Shown: piece by piece, positions 26,708-35,680 of the stretch
Layout: the number at the start of each line of letters is the position of its first letter
Position numbering within the stretch: position 1 is the stretch's first letter
DNA from: Vreelandella zhanjiangensis DSM 21076
Lineage (GTDB): Bacteria; Pseudomonadota; Gammaproteobacteria; Pseudomonadales; Halomonadaceae
DNA: 64,000 bases
Reading direction: 5' to 3'
Assembly: GCF_000377665.1 (NCBI RefSeq)
Contig: NZ_KB898649.1
Coordinates: 62,001-126,000 of the forward strand
Program-made: the position numbers and the translations under genes
The notes under the pieces: generated by a model
Told to the model about the DNA's origin: nothing
The model's input: the letters and a program-made list of their open reading frames with translations, nothing else
The model's database searches: none

Positions 26708-27355
26708 TCAGGCAGGCTGACGGAACAGCCAGGGCCGGGCATCCTTGTGCTTCTGCTCAAAGGTGCGGATCGCATCTTCATCTTGCAGCGTGATGCCGAT
26801 ATCATCCAGGCCGTTGAGCAGGCAGTGCTTGCGAAACGCGTCCACTTCAAACTCAAGAGTTTCGCCACCCGGCGTGATGACCCGCTGGTGCTCCAAGTCG
26901 ATATCCAGCTGATAGCCTTCGTTAGCATCAACGCCGGCAAACAGACGATCCACTTCTTCTTCGCTTAACGTGATCAGCAATATGCCGTTTTTAAACGCGT
27001 TATTGTAAAAAATATCTGCAAAGCTTGGCGCAATGACGACTTTAAAACCGAAATCTTCCAGCGCCCAGGGCGCGTGTTCACGCGAGCTGCCACAGCCAAA
27101 GTTGCGCCGGGCCAGCAACACCTCAGCCCCTTTAAAGCGCGGCTGATTGAGCACGAAATCAGGATTCAGCGGGCGATTGGAACAATCCTGCCCCGGCTGC
27201 CCTTCATCTAAATAACGCAGTTCATCGAACAGGTTAACGCCAAACCCCGTGCGCTTGATCGATTTCAAGAACTGCTTGGGAATAATTAAATCGGTATCGA
27301 CGTTCGCGCGATCAAGCGGGGCAACCACGCCTTCGAAACGAGTAAACTTTTTCAT
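26708..27355 (-). CDS. leuD: 3-isopropylmalate dehydratase small subunit
   Basis: LeuD is the swivelling small subunit that with LeuC isomerises 2- to 3-isopropylmalate. The 215-aa product shows [16 protein letters not shown] near the start and the [13 protein letters not shown] loop near residue 85. Its ATG lies three bases past the leuC stop, so translation is coupled, which suits a 1:1 complex. Confidence 0.97.
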   Translation of the reverse strand: MKKFTRFEGVVAPLDRANVDTDLIIPKQFLKSIKRTGFGVNLFDELRYLDEGQPGQDCSNRPLNPDFVLNQPRFKGAEVLLARRNFGCGSSREHAPWALEDFGFKVVIAPSFADIFYNNAFKNGILLITLSEEEVDRLFAGVDANEGYQLDIDLEHQRVITPGGETLEFEVDAFRKHCLLNGLDDIGITLQDEDAIRTFEQKHKDARPWLFRQPA

Positions 27356-27358
27356 GGC

Positions 27359-28810
27359 TCAAGCCTCCTGGGCGTGGGTAGCATCGTTGGCGGATAAACT
27401 GCGTACATCAACAAAGTGGCCAGCAATTGCCGCCGCCGCCGCCATCGCAGGGCTTACCAAGTGCGTACGACCGCCGTACCCCTGACGCCCTTCGAAGTTG
27501 CGGTTGGAGGTCGATGCGCAGTGCTCGCCTGCGCCCAGCTTATCGGCATTCATGGCAAGGCACATGGAGCAGCCCGGCTCGCGCCACTCGAAACCAGCGT
27601 CGATGAAGATCTTATCCAGCCCTTCGGCTTCCGCCTGACGTTTCACCAGGCCAGACCCCGGCACGACCATGGCAAGCTTGATCGTGTCGGCCACTTTATT
27701 ACCTTGGGCAACCTTGGCGGCTTCACGCAAATCTTCAATACGCGAGTTGGTGCACGAACCGATAAACACTTTATCGAGCTTGATATCGGTGATTTTTTGA
27801 TTGGCGTGCAGCCCCATGTATTCAAGCGCGCGGGTATGGCTGCGCTGTACGGTTTCATCCAGCGCCGCCTTGGGGTCCGGTACCTGGCCTGAAATACCCG
27901 TCACCATTTCAGGGCTGGTTCCCCAGCTAACCTGCGGCTCGATATCTTCAGCTTTCAGGGTAACCACTTTATCGAACGTGGCATCGTCATCCGATACCAG
28001 CTTACGCCAGTCAGCCACCGCTGCCTCCCACTGCTCGGCAGTCGGCGCAAAGGGGCGCTCGGCCAGGTAATCGATGGTGGTGTCGTCAACAGCAATCAAC
28101 CCCACCCGGGCACCGGCTTCAATGGCCATATTGCACACGGTCATGCGGCCTTCCATGGAAAGCGAGGCAATCGCGCTGCCGGCAAACTCAATCGCGTAGC
28201 CAGTACCACCTGCGGTACCAATTTCTCCAATAATTGCCAGCACCACGTCTTTTGCGGTTACGCCGAGGCCAAGCTCGCCTTCCACGCGCACCTGCATGTT
28301 CTTCATTTTTTGCGCCAGCAAACATTGCGTCGCCAGCACATGCTCGACTTCAGAAGTGCCGATGCCGTGGGCCAGCGCACCAAACGCACCATGTGTTGCC
28401 GTGTGGGAGTCACCGCATACCACGGTCATACCAGGCAGCGTTGCGCCCTGCTCCGGTCCTACTACGTGTACGATGCCCTGGCGTGGGTCGTTGATCTTGA
28501 ACTCTTCGATACCGTACTCAACGCAGTTGTCATCCAGGGTTTGTACCTGAATCAACGACACCGGGTCTTTAATGCCACTGTTGCCTTCGGCGCGCTCTTT
28601 CAACGTGGTAGGTACGTTATGGTCCGGCGTCGCCAAGTTGGCATCCAAACGCCATGGCTTACGCTTGGCCAAGCGCAGACCTTCAAACGCCTGTGGAGAG
28701 GTCACTTCGTGAAGCAGCTGACGGTCGATATAAATCAACGCGGTGCCATCATCACGCTGTTTCACCAGGTGCTGATTCCAGAGTTTGTCGTAAAGGGTTT
28801 GACCTGACAT
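27359..28810 (-). CDS. leuC: 3-isopropylmalate dehydratase large subunit
   Basis: LeuC is the [4Fe-4S] aconitase-type catalytic subunit. Cluster cysteines are visible in IGSCTNSR near residue 350 and in [10 protein letters not shown] about 60 residues later. The open frame extends to 28897, but GGGAGAG just upstream and the family start [11 protein letters not shown] place the ATG at 28810 (483 aa). It heads leuC-leuD-leuB and is divergent from a LysR regulator, which is its probable controller. Confidence 0.96.
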   Translation of the reverse strand: MSGQTLYDKLWNQHLVKQRDDGTALIYIDRQLLHEVTSPQAFEGLRLAKRKPWRLDANLATPDHNVPTTLKERAEGNSGIKDPVSLIQVQTLDDNCVEYGIEEFKINDPRQGIVHVVGPEQGATLPGMTVVCGDSHTATHGAFGALAHGIGTSEVEHVLATQCLLAQKMKNMQVRVEGELGLGVTAKDVVLAIIGEIGTAGGTGYAIEFAGSAIASLSMEGRMTVCNMAIEAGARVGLIAVDDTTIDYLAERPFAPTAEQWEAAVADWRKLVSDDDATFDKVVTLKAEDIEPQVSWGTSPEMVTGISGQVPDPKAALDETVQRSHTRALEYMGLHANQKITDIKLDKVFIGSCTNSRIEDLREAAKVAQGNKVADTIKLAMVVPGSGLVKRQAEAEGLDKIFIDAGFEWREPGCSMCLAMNADKLGAGEHCASTSNRNFEGRQGYGGRTHLVSPAMAAAAAIAGHFVDVRSLSANDATHAQEA

Positions 28811-28926
28811 ATGGCTCTCCCGGGCAAGCGCCCTGCTAGTTTTTTGCGCTGACGTCTTTGCGCCAGTGATGCAACGAGTGTCACGCGTGTCGCGCATAAA
28901 AGCAATTCATGTTATTTATAGATACG

Positions 28927-28941
28927 ATTCCACATTGGAAT
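28927..28941. promoter_or_regulatory. Candidate LysR operator between leuC and the regulator
   Basis: A perfect dyad ATTCC, five bases, GGAAT contains the LysR-type T-N11-A pattern (TTCC-N5-GGAA). It lies 31 bases before the LysR ATG and about 116 before leuC, the usual place for a shared autoregulatory and activation site. Confidence 0.5.
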
Positions 28942-28971
28942 ACCAGTAAGAACTTAGCGACGGAACCCCGC

Positions 28972-29853
28972 ATGGATACCCAAAGCCTACAGGCGTTTTT
29001 AGCCGTTGCCGAAACTCAAAGCTTTTCGCGGGCTGCCGAGCAGCTCTACCTGACCCAGCCCGCGGTCAGTAAACGTATTGCCACGCTGGAATCACAGGTC
29101 AGCACGCGGCTGTTTGATCGGATAGGCCGGCGTATATCGCTTACGGAAGCCGGCCATTTATTACTCCCCCAGGCCAAGCGGATCCTTGCAGCAGTAGAGG
29201 ATAGCCGACGCGCGCTTGCCAATCTTTCTGGGCAGGTCGGCGGCCGGTTAACGCTGGCGACCAGCCATCATATTGGCCTGCACCGCCTGCCGCCCATTCT
29301 CAAGCACTATACTCAGCACCATCCGGAGGTTGAGCTAGATCTGCACTTTCTCGATTCCGAGTTCGCCTACCAGGGCGTACAGGATGGCACGCTTGAACTC
29401 GCGGTGGTAACGCTTGCGCCCCACCCTATTGAACAACTCCATGTGGTCAAGCTCTGGCGTGACCGGCTATGCTTTGTTTGCGCCCCGGATCACCCGTTAG
29501 CCCAAGCCTCTGAACTCACGCTTGAAACGCTATGCCAGTACAAGTGTGTGCTGCCGGGAGCAATGACGTTTACCCGAACATTGATTGAACAACGGTTTGC
29601 TGAAGCCGGGTTTACCTTACCAGTGAGCATGGCGACCAACTATCTAGAGACGTTGAAAATGATGTGCAGCGTCGGGCTTGGCTGGAGCCTATTACCCGAG
29701 GGCATGGTGGATAGCGAACTGGTCGAGCTAAGTATCGATACCGCTCCGATACACAGGCCGCTTGGCTATCTGGTGCATACCAACCGTACGCTTTCCAATG
29801 CGGCAAGAAGAATGATTGATGCGCTGGAAGCGACAGTGGAAAAAACTGCATAG
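28972..29853 (+). CDS. LysR family transcriptional regulator next to leuC
   Basis: This 293-aa protein has the N-terminal winged helix-turn-helix of LysR regulators (FLAVAETQSFSRAAEQLYLT, residues about 8-27, then QPAVSKRI) and a C-terminal effector domain. The frame opens further upstream at 28909, but the Met at 28972 (MDTQSLQAFL) is the family start. Being divergent from leuCDB across a 160-base region with a LysR-type dyad, it probably controls leucine genes. The effector is unknown. Its stop codon lies in the hairpin shared with the VOC gene. Confidence 0.92.
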   Translation: MDTQSLQAFLAVAETQSFSRAAEQLYLTQPAVSKRIATLESQVSTRLFDRIGRRISLTEAGHLLLPQAKRILAAVEDSRRALANLSGQVGGRLTLATSHHIGLHRLPPILKHYTQHHPEVELDLHFLDSEFAYQGVQDGTLELAVVTLAPHPIEQLHVVKLWRDRLCFVCAPDHPLAQASELTLETLCQYKCVLPGAMTFTRTLIEQRFAEAGFTLPVSMATNYLETLKMMCSVGLGWSLLPEGMVDSELVELSIDTAPIHRPLGYLVHTNRTLSNAARRMIDALEATVEKTA

Positions 29854-29870
29854 CTAAAATAGCTATGCTT
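29848..29870. terminator. Shared hairpin covering both convergent stop codons
   Basis: GCATAGCT at 29848-29855 pairs perfectly with AGCTATGC at 29861-29868. The LysR stop (29851-29853) and the VOC stop (29863-29865) both lie within the stem. T-rich sequence follows on the plus strand only. Confidence 0.5.
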
Positions 29871-30276
29871 CTTCTTCTACAAGCGCATCGTATCCACCTT
29901 CCAGAAACTCAACAAAGCAGAACCCATGCCCAAACGGGTCAGCCAACAGCGCAAGCTTACCCCACTCCTGGGTCGTGACAGGCTTTTCGATCTGTGCGCC
30001 AGCAGAAACCGCCCTCTGAACGGCCGTTTCTATATCATCGACGACGAAATCCAAATGAACGGGAGTCCAGTGCCGCTTGTAACAGCGCTGTAGGCGAGTC
30101 TCAGGTACAGCAATTGAATCAGGTGATTTCATAAGTAGGTAGACCGGCGCTGAACTGCCCAACATCTCAACTCCGAATACGCCAAAACGGCGCCCGACAT
30201 GTAGTTCAAACGCCGAACGGTAGAAGTCGATTGCCTTTTCAAGATCATCGACATCGATATTGACCAGAAAACTCAT
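29863..30276 (-). CDS. VOC (glyoxalase/bleomycin resistance) family protein
   Basis: The 137-aa product has the paired beta-alpha-beta-beta-beta pattern of the vicinal oxygen chelate fold, from MSFLVNIDVDDLEKAIDFYR to WGKLALLADPFGHGFCFVEF. Members are dioxygenases, glyoxalases or binding-type resistance proteins, and the substrate cannot be told here. AGGAGG lies 5 bases before the ATG at 30276, so the longer frame to 30315 is rejected. The downstream end shares a hairpin with LysR. Confidence 0.87.
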   Translation of the reverse strand: MSFLVNIDVDDLEKAIDFYRSAFELHVGRRFGVFGVEMLGSSAPVYLLMKSPDSIAVPETRLQRCYKRHWTPVHLDFVVDDIETAVQRAVSAGAQIEKPVTTQEWGKLALLADPFGHGFCFVEFLEGGYDALVEEEA

Positions 30277-30339
30277 CTTTCCTCCTGATGACCGTTCTCT
30301 ATTCAGTCTGCTCAATGGTATTTTAGCGTTATTAGCTGC

Positions 30340-30762
30340 TTACGACTTGTTTGCATGCTGAGCAAACACTTCCTCCTCCGTTAGCATGTGGGTATCGTCT
30401 GCAAAGGTATAAAACTCGGGCTTATGGTCGATAAAAATCTGTTCGGTAAATTCCCAGTCGCTACTCTCCAGCAAACCGACAGGAATAGCATAGTGTTCTT
30501 CCTGTTTTAATCGATAAAACAAATGCGTACCACACTGCTTACAGAATCCACGTTCAGCCCACTCGGAGGAACTAAAGGTCGCGACATATTCATCGCCCGT
30601 AAAACTTACGTCACGGACAGGTTCGGCGGCAAAAAGAGGCCCGCCACCCCATCTTCGACACATTGAGCAGTGGCAAACGCTTATATGATTATCTTGCATG
30701 GTGATAGTCACGCCCACAGCACCGCAAAGGCATTTTCCTTGGTATTGCATGTCAGAAGCCAT
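30340..30762 (-). CDS. GFA/CENP-V family zinc protein
   Basis: The 140-aa protein has the cysteine pattern of the GFA (glutathione-dependent formaldehyde-activating) fold: GKCLCGAV, CHCSMCRRWGG and FCKQCGTHLF, which bind two zinc ions. Few members have a proven reaction, so formaldehyde or glutathione chemistry should not be assumed. GGGGAAGG sits just before the ATG. It lies 63 bases upstream of the VOC gene on the same strand, possibly one transcript. Confidence 0.88.
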   Translation of the reverse strand: MASDMQYQGKCLCGAVGVTITMQDNHISVCHCSMCRRWGGGPLFAAEPVRDVSFTGDEYVATFSSSEWAERGFCKQCGTHLFYRLKQEEHYAIPVGLLESSDWEFTEQIFIDHKPEFYTFADDTHMLTEEEVFAQHANKS

Positions 30763-31295
30763 GGCCTTCCCCTCAATGTTTTTACCAAAAAACTCATTAT
30801 TTTAAAGGATCAACTAACGGCCCTTCTTTTGAATGACCAGATGATTTATATAGTCAATAAACGCTCATTTTGCTTACAATTGCCCACTTCATTGCATCTT
30901 GATAAAGCATATCCAATCATGCGTTAACGCGCTATCCAACTTTTATCAAAAGATTTATTTTTAAACGACAACTTATCTAATACATTGCACTCTATGAAAG
31001 TTCCATTATGTTTATTTTGCCATAATATACGTTTATGCTTGCTAAACCTTCACTTCTAAAGACAAATGGCTACAACTATTTATAAAAAATACAAAAATAT
31101 TAAAAAGTACTAAAAATTTAAGTTTCGACAACTCATTATTAAGACTGACCCTACCACTTAGCTTTAATTATTATTATCCCCTGCAATATCAACATTTACC
31201 CTAGTTCTATCGCTTAGATCCTCTTATACACTGGAAACATATGTTCTTAGTAACAATATGTAGTTGCCACTTCCTTTCAGTGTAGGAATAACACC
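30763..31295. other. A+T-rich regulatory region upstream of pgaABCD
   Basis: This 533-base stretch holds no supportable gene. It contains an inverted repeat TTGATAAA 30899-30906 with TTTATCAA 30942-30949, centred on the palindrome GCGTTAACGC (30921-30930). A second dyad near 31236-31261 is built on AACATATGTT and AACAATATGT. The pga promoter and operator sites should lie here, but I could not settle on -35 and -10 boxes. Confidence 0.5.
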
Positions 31296-33722
31296 ATGCA
31301 CGGTCGTCCTCGCTCCTTATTGCCGGTTTGCCTGCTTGCCTGTTTAACCGTAGAGACAGCCTACGGGCAAACTACTACCGATATACAGCGTGAAGCCCTT
31401 GTGGCTCAGGCAGGTCAAGGAGGTTTGGAAACCTCGATTGAAGGCCTTCGAACACTTTACTCCCAAACACAAAATACTCGCGTACGTTCGGACCTGATTG
31501 CATTACAGGTACGTGCCGGGCAATACCAGGAAGCACTAGCTGTCTGTTCCTGGTGCCAGCCTGGTGACTTTACTGAAAACGAACTTGCCAACCTGGCTGG
31601 TGCGGCACGTAGTGCGGGTGATTACCCCAAAGCACTATCGCTATTTCAAGCGCTGACCTATCGCAACCCAAACAATGCAGAGGGGTGGCTTGGACGTGCC
31701 TTAGTCCAGACAGACATGGGTAATTACACCATGGCCGATATCGCTCTACAGCAACATAGCCAAGTCGCGGGCACCACTACTGCGGGCCTGGAAGCCAGAG
31801 GCTACCTTGCATCACGTACCTCTAACGCGATGCAAGAACTGGGTGCCCGGCAGGCACTGGTGGAGCAAGACCCTGCAAATACCAACGAGCTGCAGGCACT
31901 TTATCGCTTGGCGGTAGGGCTGGGGGCCAGCTCTGCTGCCCGACAAATCATGCAGACCAATCCCACCGTATTCTCCGAAAGTGATCGTTTGTGGCTTACC
32001 TACTATGAATCGGTTACCGATATACGCCTGGGAATCCACACCGACCAGCCATCCAGAACCCGTGCAGGATTGGCGCAGATAAATAGTGTTCTGCAATCAG
32101 CGGGCACTCCCCCAGAGCTTGTTACCTTAGCTGAATATGACAAAGTGGTAGCGCTTGCCGAACTTAGGCAATTTCCGGAAGCGGAAGCACTAGCGATGCG
32201 GCTTGAAAGCCAGCATGGCCAATTGCCAACCTACGTCAACCGCGCCAGAGCCTACGCATTGAATGGCTTAGGCCGCCCCAACCAAGCGACAACGCTTTAT
32301 GAGAACCTGATCCAGCAGGCGCCTGAAAAAGGCTCTGATCCGGACGACCCACTCAATGAAGGGCTTTTTTACAGTTATACGGATGCACAACGCTTTCGTG
32401 ATGCCGACCGGTTACTGGCGGCATGGCGTGCGGGTGAACCCGAACAGCGCTGGGATTTCACCCGCACAACGCGCATTGAAAACCCCAACTATCAAAAAAT
32501 TCTGTTACTTGAAATATTGCTTACCTCGTGGCGTGGCGATACCGGTGCCGCTAGCGAACGCCTGGCAAGTTACCTGGATCAGGCGCCCGGCGACCCGTAC
32601 CTTTGGCAGATCAAGGGCGACCTTGAGCGTGACCGTGGTTGGCCAAGAAAAGCCGAAGAGTCGTATCAGCACGCGGAACAGTTAATGCCGCCCACGCAGC
32701 GCGATGCACCCCGCCATGGGGTGCTGCTTTCCAGGCTCCAGCGCGGCCAGTGGCGCGATACCACAACTCAAATTGCCAATGAGCTAGCCACCGCCAGGCC
32801 TAGTCCAACGCGTGATGAGCTGGCCCGTGAGTGGCGTGAACTGCGTGCCCCCCAATTGAGCAGCACGGTTGCCCGTAGTGAAGGCCAAGGAAGCGGTACT
32901 CAGGCCTCCAAGGAGTGGCGCTATGAAGTGCTGCTGGAAGGACCGCGCGATGAGAATGGCTCACGCGCGTTCGCTCAACGCATTGGCCAATATGGTGAGT
33001 TTGAAGGCGAAAACCTTTATGCGGCGTATACCGCCGCAGGCTACGAATGGAACCTCTACCCGGCAACCGTGACGATTGCCGCCGGACACGGCGCTCAGCT
33101 CAATAACGATTTTATGGCCCGTACCGAGCTTCGCTACGCGGTATCCGATCACCTCACCACCACGTTAGGCGTCGAAATTAACACACCCGATACACCGCTG
33201 CGGGCACTACGCGACGGAGTGACCGCCGATCGTTATCGGGGAGAACTTGCTTACCGACACGACGAGCGGGGCGCAGGCGCAATTGGCCTGATGGCAACCA
33301 ACTTTACCGATAGCAACCTACGCCAATCAGTTTACGGCTATTGGGACCAGATTCTTTATCACTTCGATCGCTGGCAGGTTAACGGCGAGATTCAAGCGTC
33401 TGCCTCGCGCAATGATGAAGTTGAAGCCAGTTACTTCAATCCACGTCGTGATGCCAATTTGGGCGGTGTTTTATCCCTTAGCTATGAGCTGCCTCTTGAT
33501 TACCGCAAGTCCTTTACACAAACCCTGGCGCTGGGTTCAGGACATTACTGGCAAGAAGATCAGGATAGCGAAAACACGTGGTCAGTGGGCTATCAGCACA
33601 AGTGGCTAATAGCACCCACGCTTAGCATCGAGTACGGCATTTCAAGACAAAGGGCCGTTTACGACGGCACCCCTGAGTACGACAACAGTATTTCGGCCAG
33701 CTTTGTATGGAGGTTTTTATGA
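31296..33722 (+). CDS. pgaA: Poly-beta-1,6-GlcNAc outer membrane porin PgaA
   Basis: PgaA exports partly deacetylated poly-beta-1,6-N-acetylglucosamine, a biofilm adhesin, across the outer membrane. The 808-aa product has a signal peptide (cleavage near TAYGQ, residue 25), a long alpha-helical TPR region to about 500, and a C-terminal beta-barrel ending in the aromatic SFVWRFL typical of outer membrane proteins. AGGA precedes the ATG by 8 bases. The stop overlaps the pgaB start as ATGA. Length equals that of E. coli PgaA (807 aa). Confidence 0.94.
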   Translation: MHGRPRSLLPVCLLACLTVETAYGQTTTDIQREALVAQAGQGGLETSIEGLRTLYSQTQNTRVRSDLIALQVRAGQYQEALAVCSWCQPGDFTENELANLAGAARSAGDYPKALSLFQALTYRNPNNAEGWLGRALVQTDMGNYTMADIALQQHSQVAGTTTAGLEARGYLASRTSNAMQELGARQALVEQDPANTNELQALYRLAVGLGASSAARQIMQTNPTVFSESDRLWLTYYESVTDIRLGIHTDQPSRTRAGLAQINSVLQSAGTPPELVTLAEYDKVVALAELRQFPEAEALAMRLESQHGQLPTYVNRARAYALNGLGRPNQATTLYENLIQQAPEKGSDPDDPLNEGLFYSYTDAQRFRDADRLLAAWRAGEPEQRWDFTRTTRIENPNYQKILLLEILLTSWRGDTGAASERLASYLDQAPGDPYLWQIKGDLERDRGWPRKAEESYQHAEQLMPPTQRDAPRHGVLLSRLQRGQWRDTTTQIANELATARPSPTRDELAREWRELRAPQLSSTVARSEGQGSGTQASKEWRYEVLLEGPRDENGSRAFAQRIGQYGEFEGENLYAAYTAAGYEWNLYPATVTIAAGHGAQLNNDFMARTELRYAVSDHLTTTLGVEINTPDTPLRALRDGVTADRYRGELAYRHDERGAGAIGLMATNFTDSNLRQSVYGYWDQILYHFDRWQVNGEIQASASRNDEVEASYFNPRRDANLGGVLSLSYELPLDYRKSFTQTLALGSGHYWQEDQDSENTWSVGYQHKWLIAPTLSIEYGISRQRAVYDGTPEYDNSISASFVWRFL

Positions 33723-35680
33723 AATTTTGGCGCGTCTTTCTTGTTAACGCTGCCCTGCTGGTCATGCTGGGGCTACAACAAGCCCATGCAGAACGTACCC
33801 CTGGTGATTATGTAGTGATCAGCTATCACGACATTGTTGATACCACTGTCACACCGGACTTACCCATTTACTCGCAAACCATCACTCGTGCCCGGTTAAT
33901 AGAACACTTCAATCTACTTTCGGCAGGTGGTTATCAGCCGGTTAGCTTGCAGCAAATTATCGATGCCAAAGCAGGCGGGCAGCCTCTGCCCGACAAAGCC
34001 GTGCTGCTCACCTTCGATGATGGCTATCGCAGCTTCTACGACATTGTCTTCCCGCTGCTAAAGCTGTACGGGTTTCCTGCCGTTCAAGCCGTCGTCGGCA
34101 GTTGGCTGGATGTCCCTGAAGGCGGCCGGGTACCTTACGGCAATATTACCCTACCCCGGGAGCGGTTTTTAACCTGGGAGCAGGTGCAGATTCTGGACGA
34201 ATCGCCGCTGGTCGAAATCGCTTCTCATACCTACAACCTGCATTACGGGGTTAAAGGCAACCCGATGGGCAACGAGCAGGCAGCCGCGGTAACTAGCATC
34301 TGGAACCCGGAAACCGGCTACGAAAGCGAGGCCGCTTATGTAGAACGAATTCGCAACGATATGGCACGAACCCAACAGCAGTTTCAGACACACATGGGTC
34401 GCTCGCCCCGCATGATGGTATGGCCTTACGGCGCATCTAGTCAGGCAACGCTGGATATCGCCGCTGAATACGGCATGATCTATACCTTTAGCCTGTTAAG
34501 CGCACCTAACCAGCTGCATAGCTCCATGCGCTCTATCAACCGCTACCTGATCGACCAGGAAACCGGCCTTCAGACGATTGAAGAAATTCTTTCCGACCGC
34601 GTCTGGGAACCCGAAGACCTGCGCATTGTTCACGTGGATATAGATTATGTTTACGACGACGACCCCATTCAGCAAGAACAGAATCTCGACAGGCTGATCG
34701 AGCGTATCTACAACTACGGTGTTACCACCGTTTATCTGCAGGCGTTTGCAGATCCTGATGGTGATGGCGTGGCCGATGAACTCTACTTCCCCAACCGCCA
34801 TTTGCCGGTTAGAGCCGACCTGTTTAACCGGGTAGCCTGGCAGTTAAAAAAACGCGCGGGCGTCAAGGTATATGCGTGGATGCCGGTACTCTCGTTCGAT
34901 CTTGGTGACGACTACCGCTATGTCATCGACTCACAAACAGGCCTTGAAGCCCCAGACCGCTACCGTCGCCTTTCACCCTATGTGGAAGACAACCGGCGCA
35001 TCATTCGCGAAATTTATCAGGACCTTGGACGCCTGACGAAATTCGATGGCGTGATATTTCACGATGACGCTTTTTTAAACGATTTTGAGGATGCCAACCC
35101 CGAAGCACTGGCTGCCTACGCTCAGGCCTCCTTACCTCGCGATATTACCGCTATTAAGAATGACGCAAGCCTTATGGCGGCCTGGACACAGCATAAAACC
35201 CAATTTTTAACCGACTTCACCCGAGAGCTGGAGCAGGCAGCCAACTACTATCGCCAGGCAGACAATAAAGAATTCACTACTGCGCGTAACCTGTATGCCC
35301 GCACGGTGATGAATCCAGAAAGCCAGCAATGGTTCTCGCAGGATATTCAAAACTTCGCATCGGGTTACGATTTTGTTGCCGTAATGGCCATGCCCTACAT
35401 GGAAGAGGCCGAAAATCCGGATGAGTGGTTGCGGGAATTAGCCAGACGTTCGCTTGCTCAGGTGAGTTCCAAGCAGTTGGTCTTTGAACTGCAAACCCAG
35501 GATTGGCGCACTCAAACACCCGTTTCCAGCGAAGAGTTAGCACGATGGGTACGCCTGCTGCGCGAAGAAGGCATTCAGCATATCGGCTACTACCCGGATG
35601 ATTTTCTCCAGAACCATCCAAATCTTAGTGTGCTACGACCAGCTTTTTCCAATGGCCGCCGCTTTAGGGCAACACCATGA
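33719..35680 (+). CDS. pgaB: Poly-beta-1,6-GlcNAc N-deacetylase PgaB
   Basis: PgaB removes some acetyl groups from the polymer in the periplasm, which is needed for export. The NodB-type deacetylase domain shows LLTFDDGYRSFYD near residue 100 and the metal pair in IASHTYNLHYG. The C-terminal hydrolase-like domain has HVDIDYVYDDD and GVIFHDDAFLND. GGAGG lies 5 bases before the ATG at 33719 (653 aa). E. coli PgaB is a lipoprotein, but the signal peptide here (ending QQAHAERT) has no lipobox Cys, so this form may be soluble or tethered otherwise. Confidence 0.94.
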   Translation: MKFWRVFLVNAALLVMLGLQQAHAERTPGDYVVISYHDIVDTTVTPDLPIYSQTITRARLIEHFNLLSAGGYQPVSLQQIIDAKAGGQPLPDKAVLLTFDDGYRSFYDIVFPLLKLYGFPAVQAVVGSWLDVPEGGRVPYGNITLPRERFLTWEQVQILDESPLVEIASHTYNLHYGVKGNPMGNEQAAAVTSIWNPETGYESEAAYVERIRNDMARTQQQFQTHMGRSPRMMVWPYGASSQATLDIAAEYGMIYTFSLLSAPNQLHSSMRSINRYLIDQETGLQTIEEILSDRVWEPEDLRIVHVDIDYVYDDDPIQQEQNLDRLIERIYNYGVTTVYLQAFADPDGDGVADELYFPNRHLPVRADLFNRVAWQLKKRAGVKVYAWMPVLSFDLGDDYRYVIDSQTGLEAPDRYRRLSPYVEDNRRIIREIYQDLGRLTKFDGVIFHDDAFLNDFEDANPEALAAYAQASLPRDITAIKNDASLMAAWTQHKTQFLTDFTRELEQAANYYRQADNKEFTTARNLYARTVMNPESQQWFSQDIQNFASGYDFVAVMAMPYMEEAENPDEWLRELARRSLAQVSSKQLVFELQTQDWRTQTPVSSEELARWVRLLREEGIQHIGYYPDDFLQNHPNLSVLRPAFSNGRRFRATP

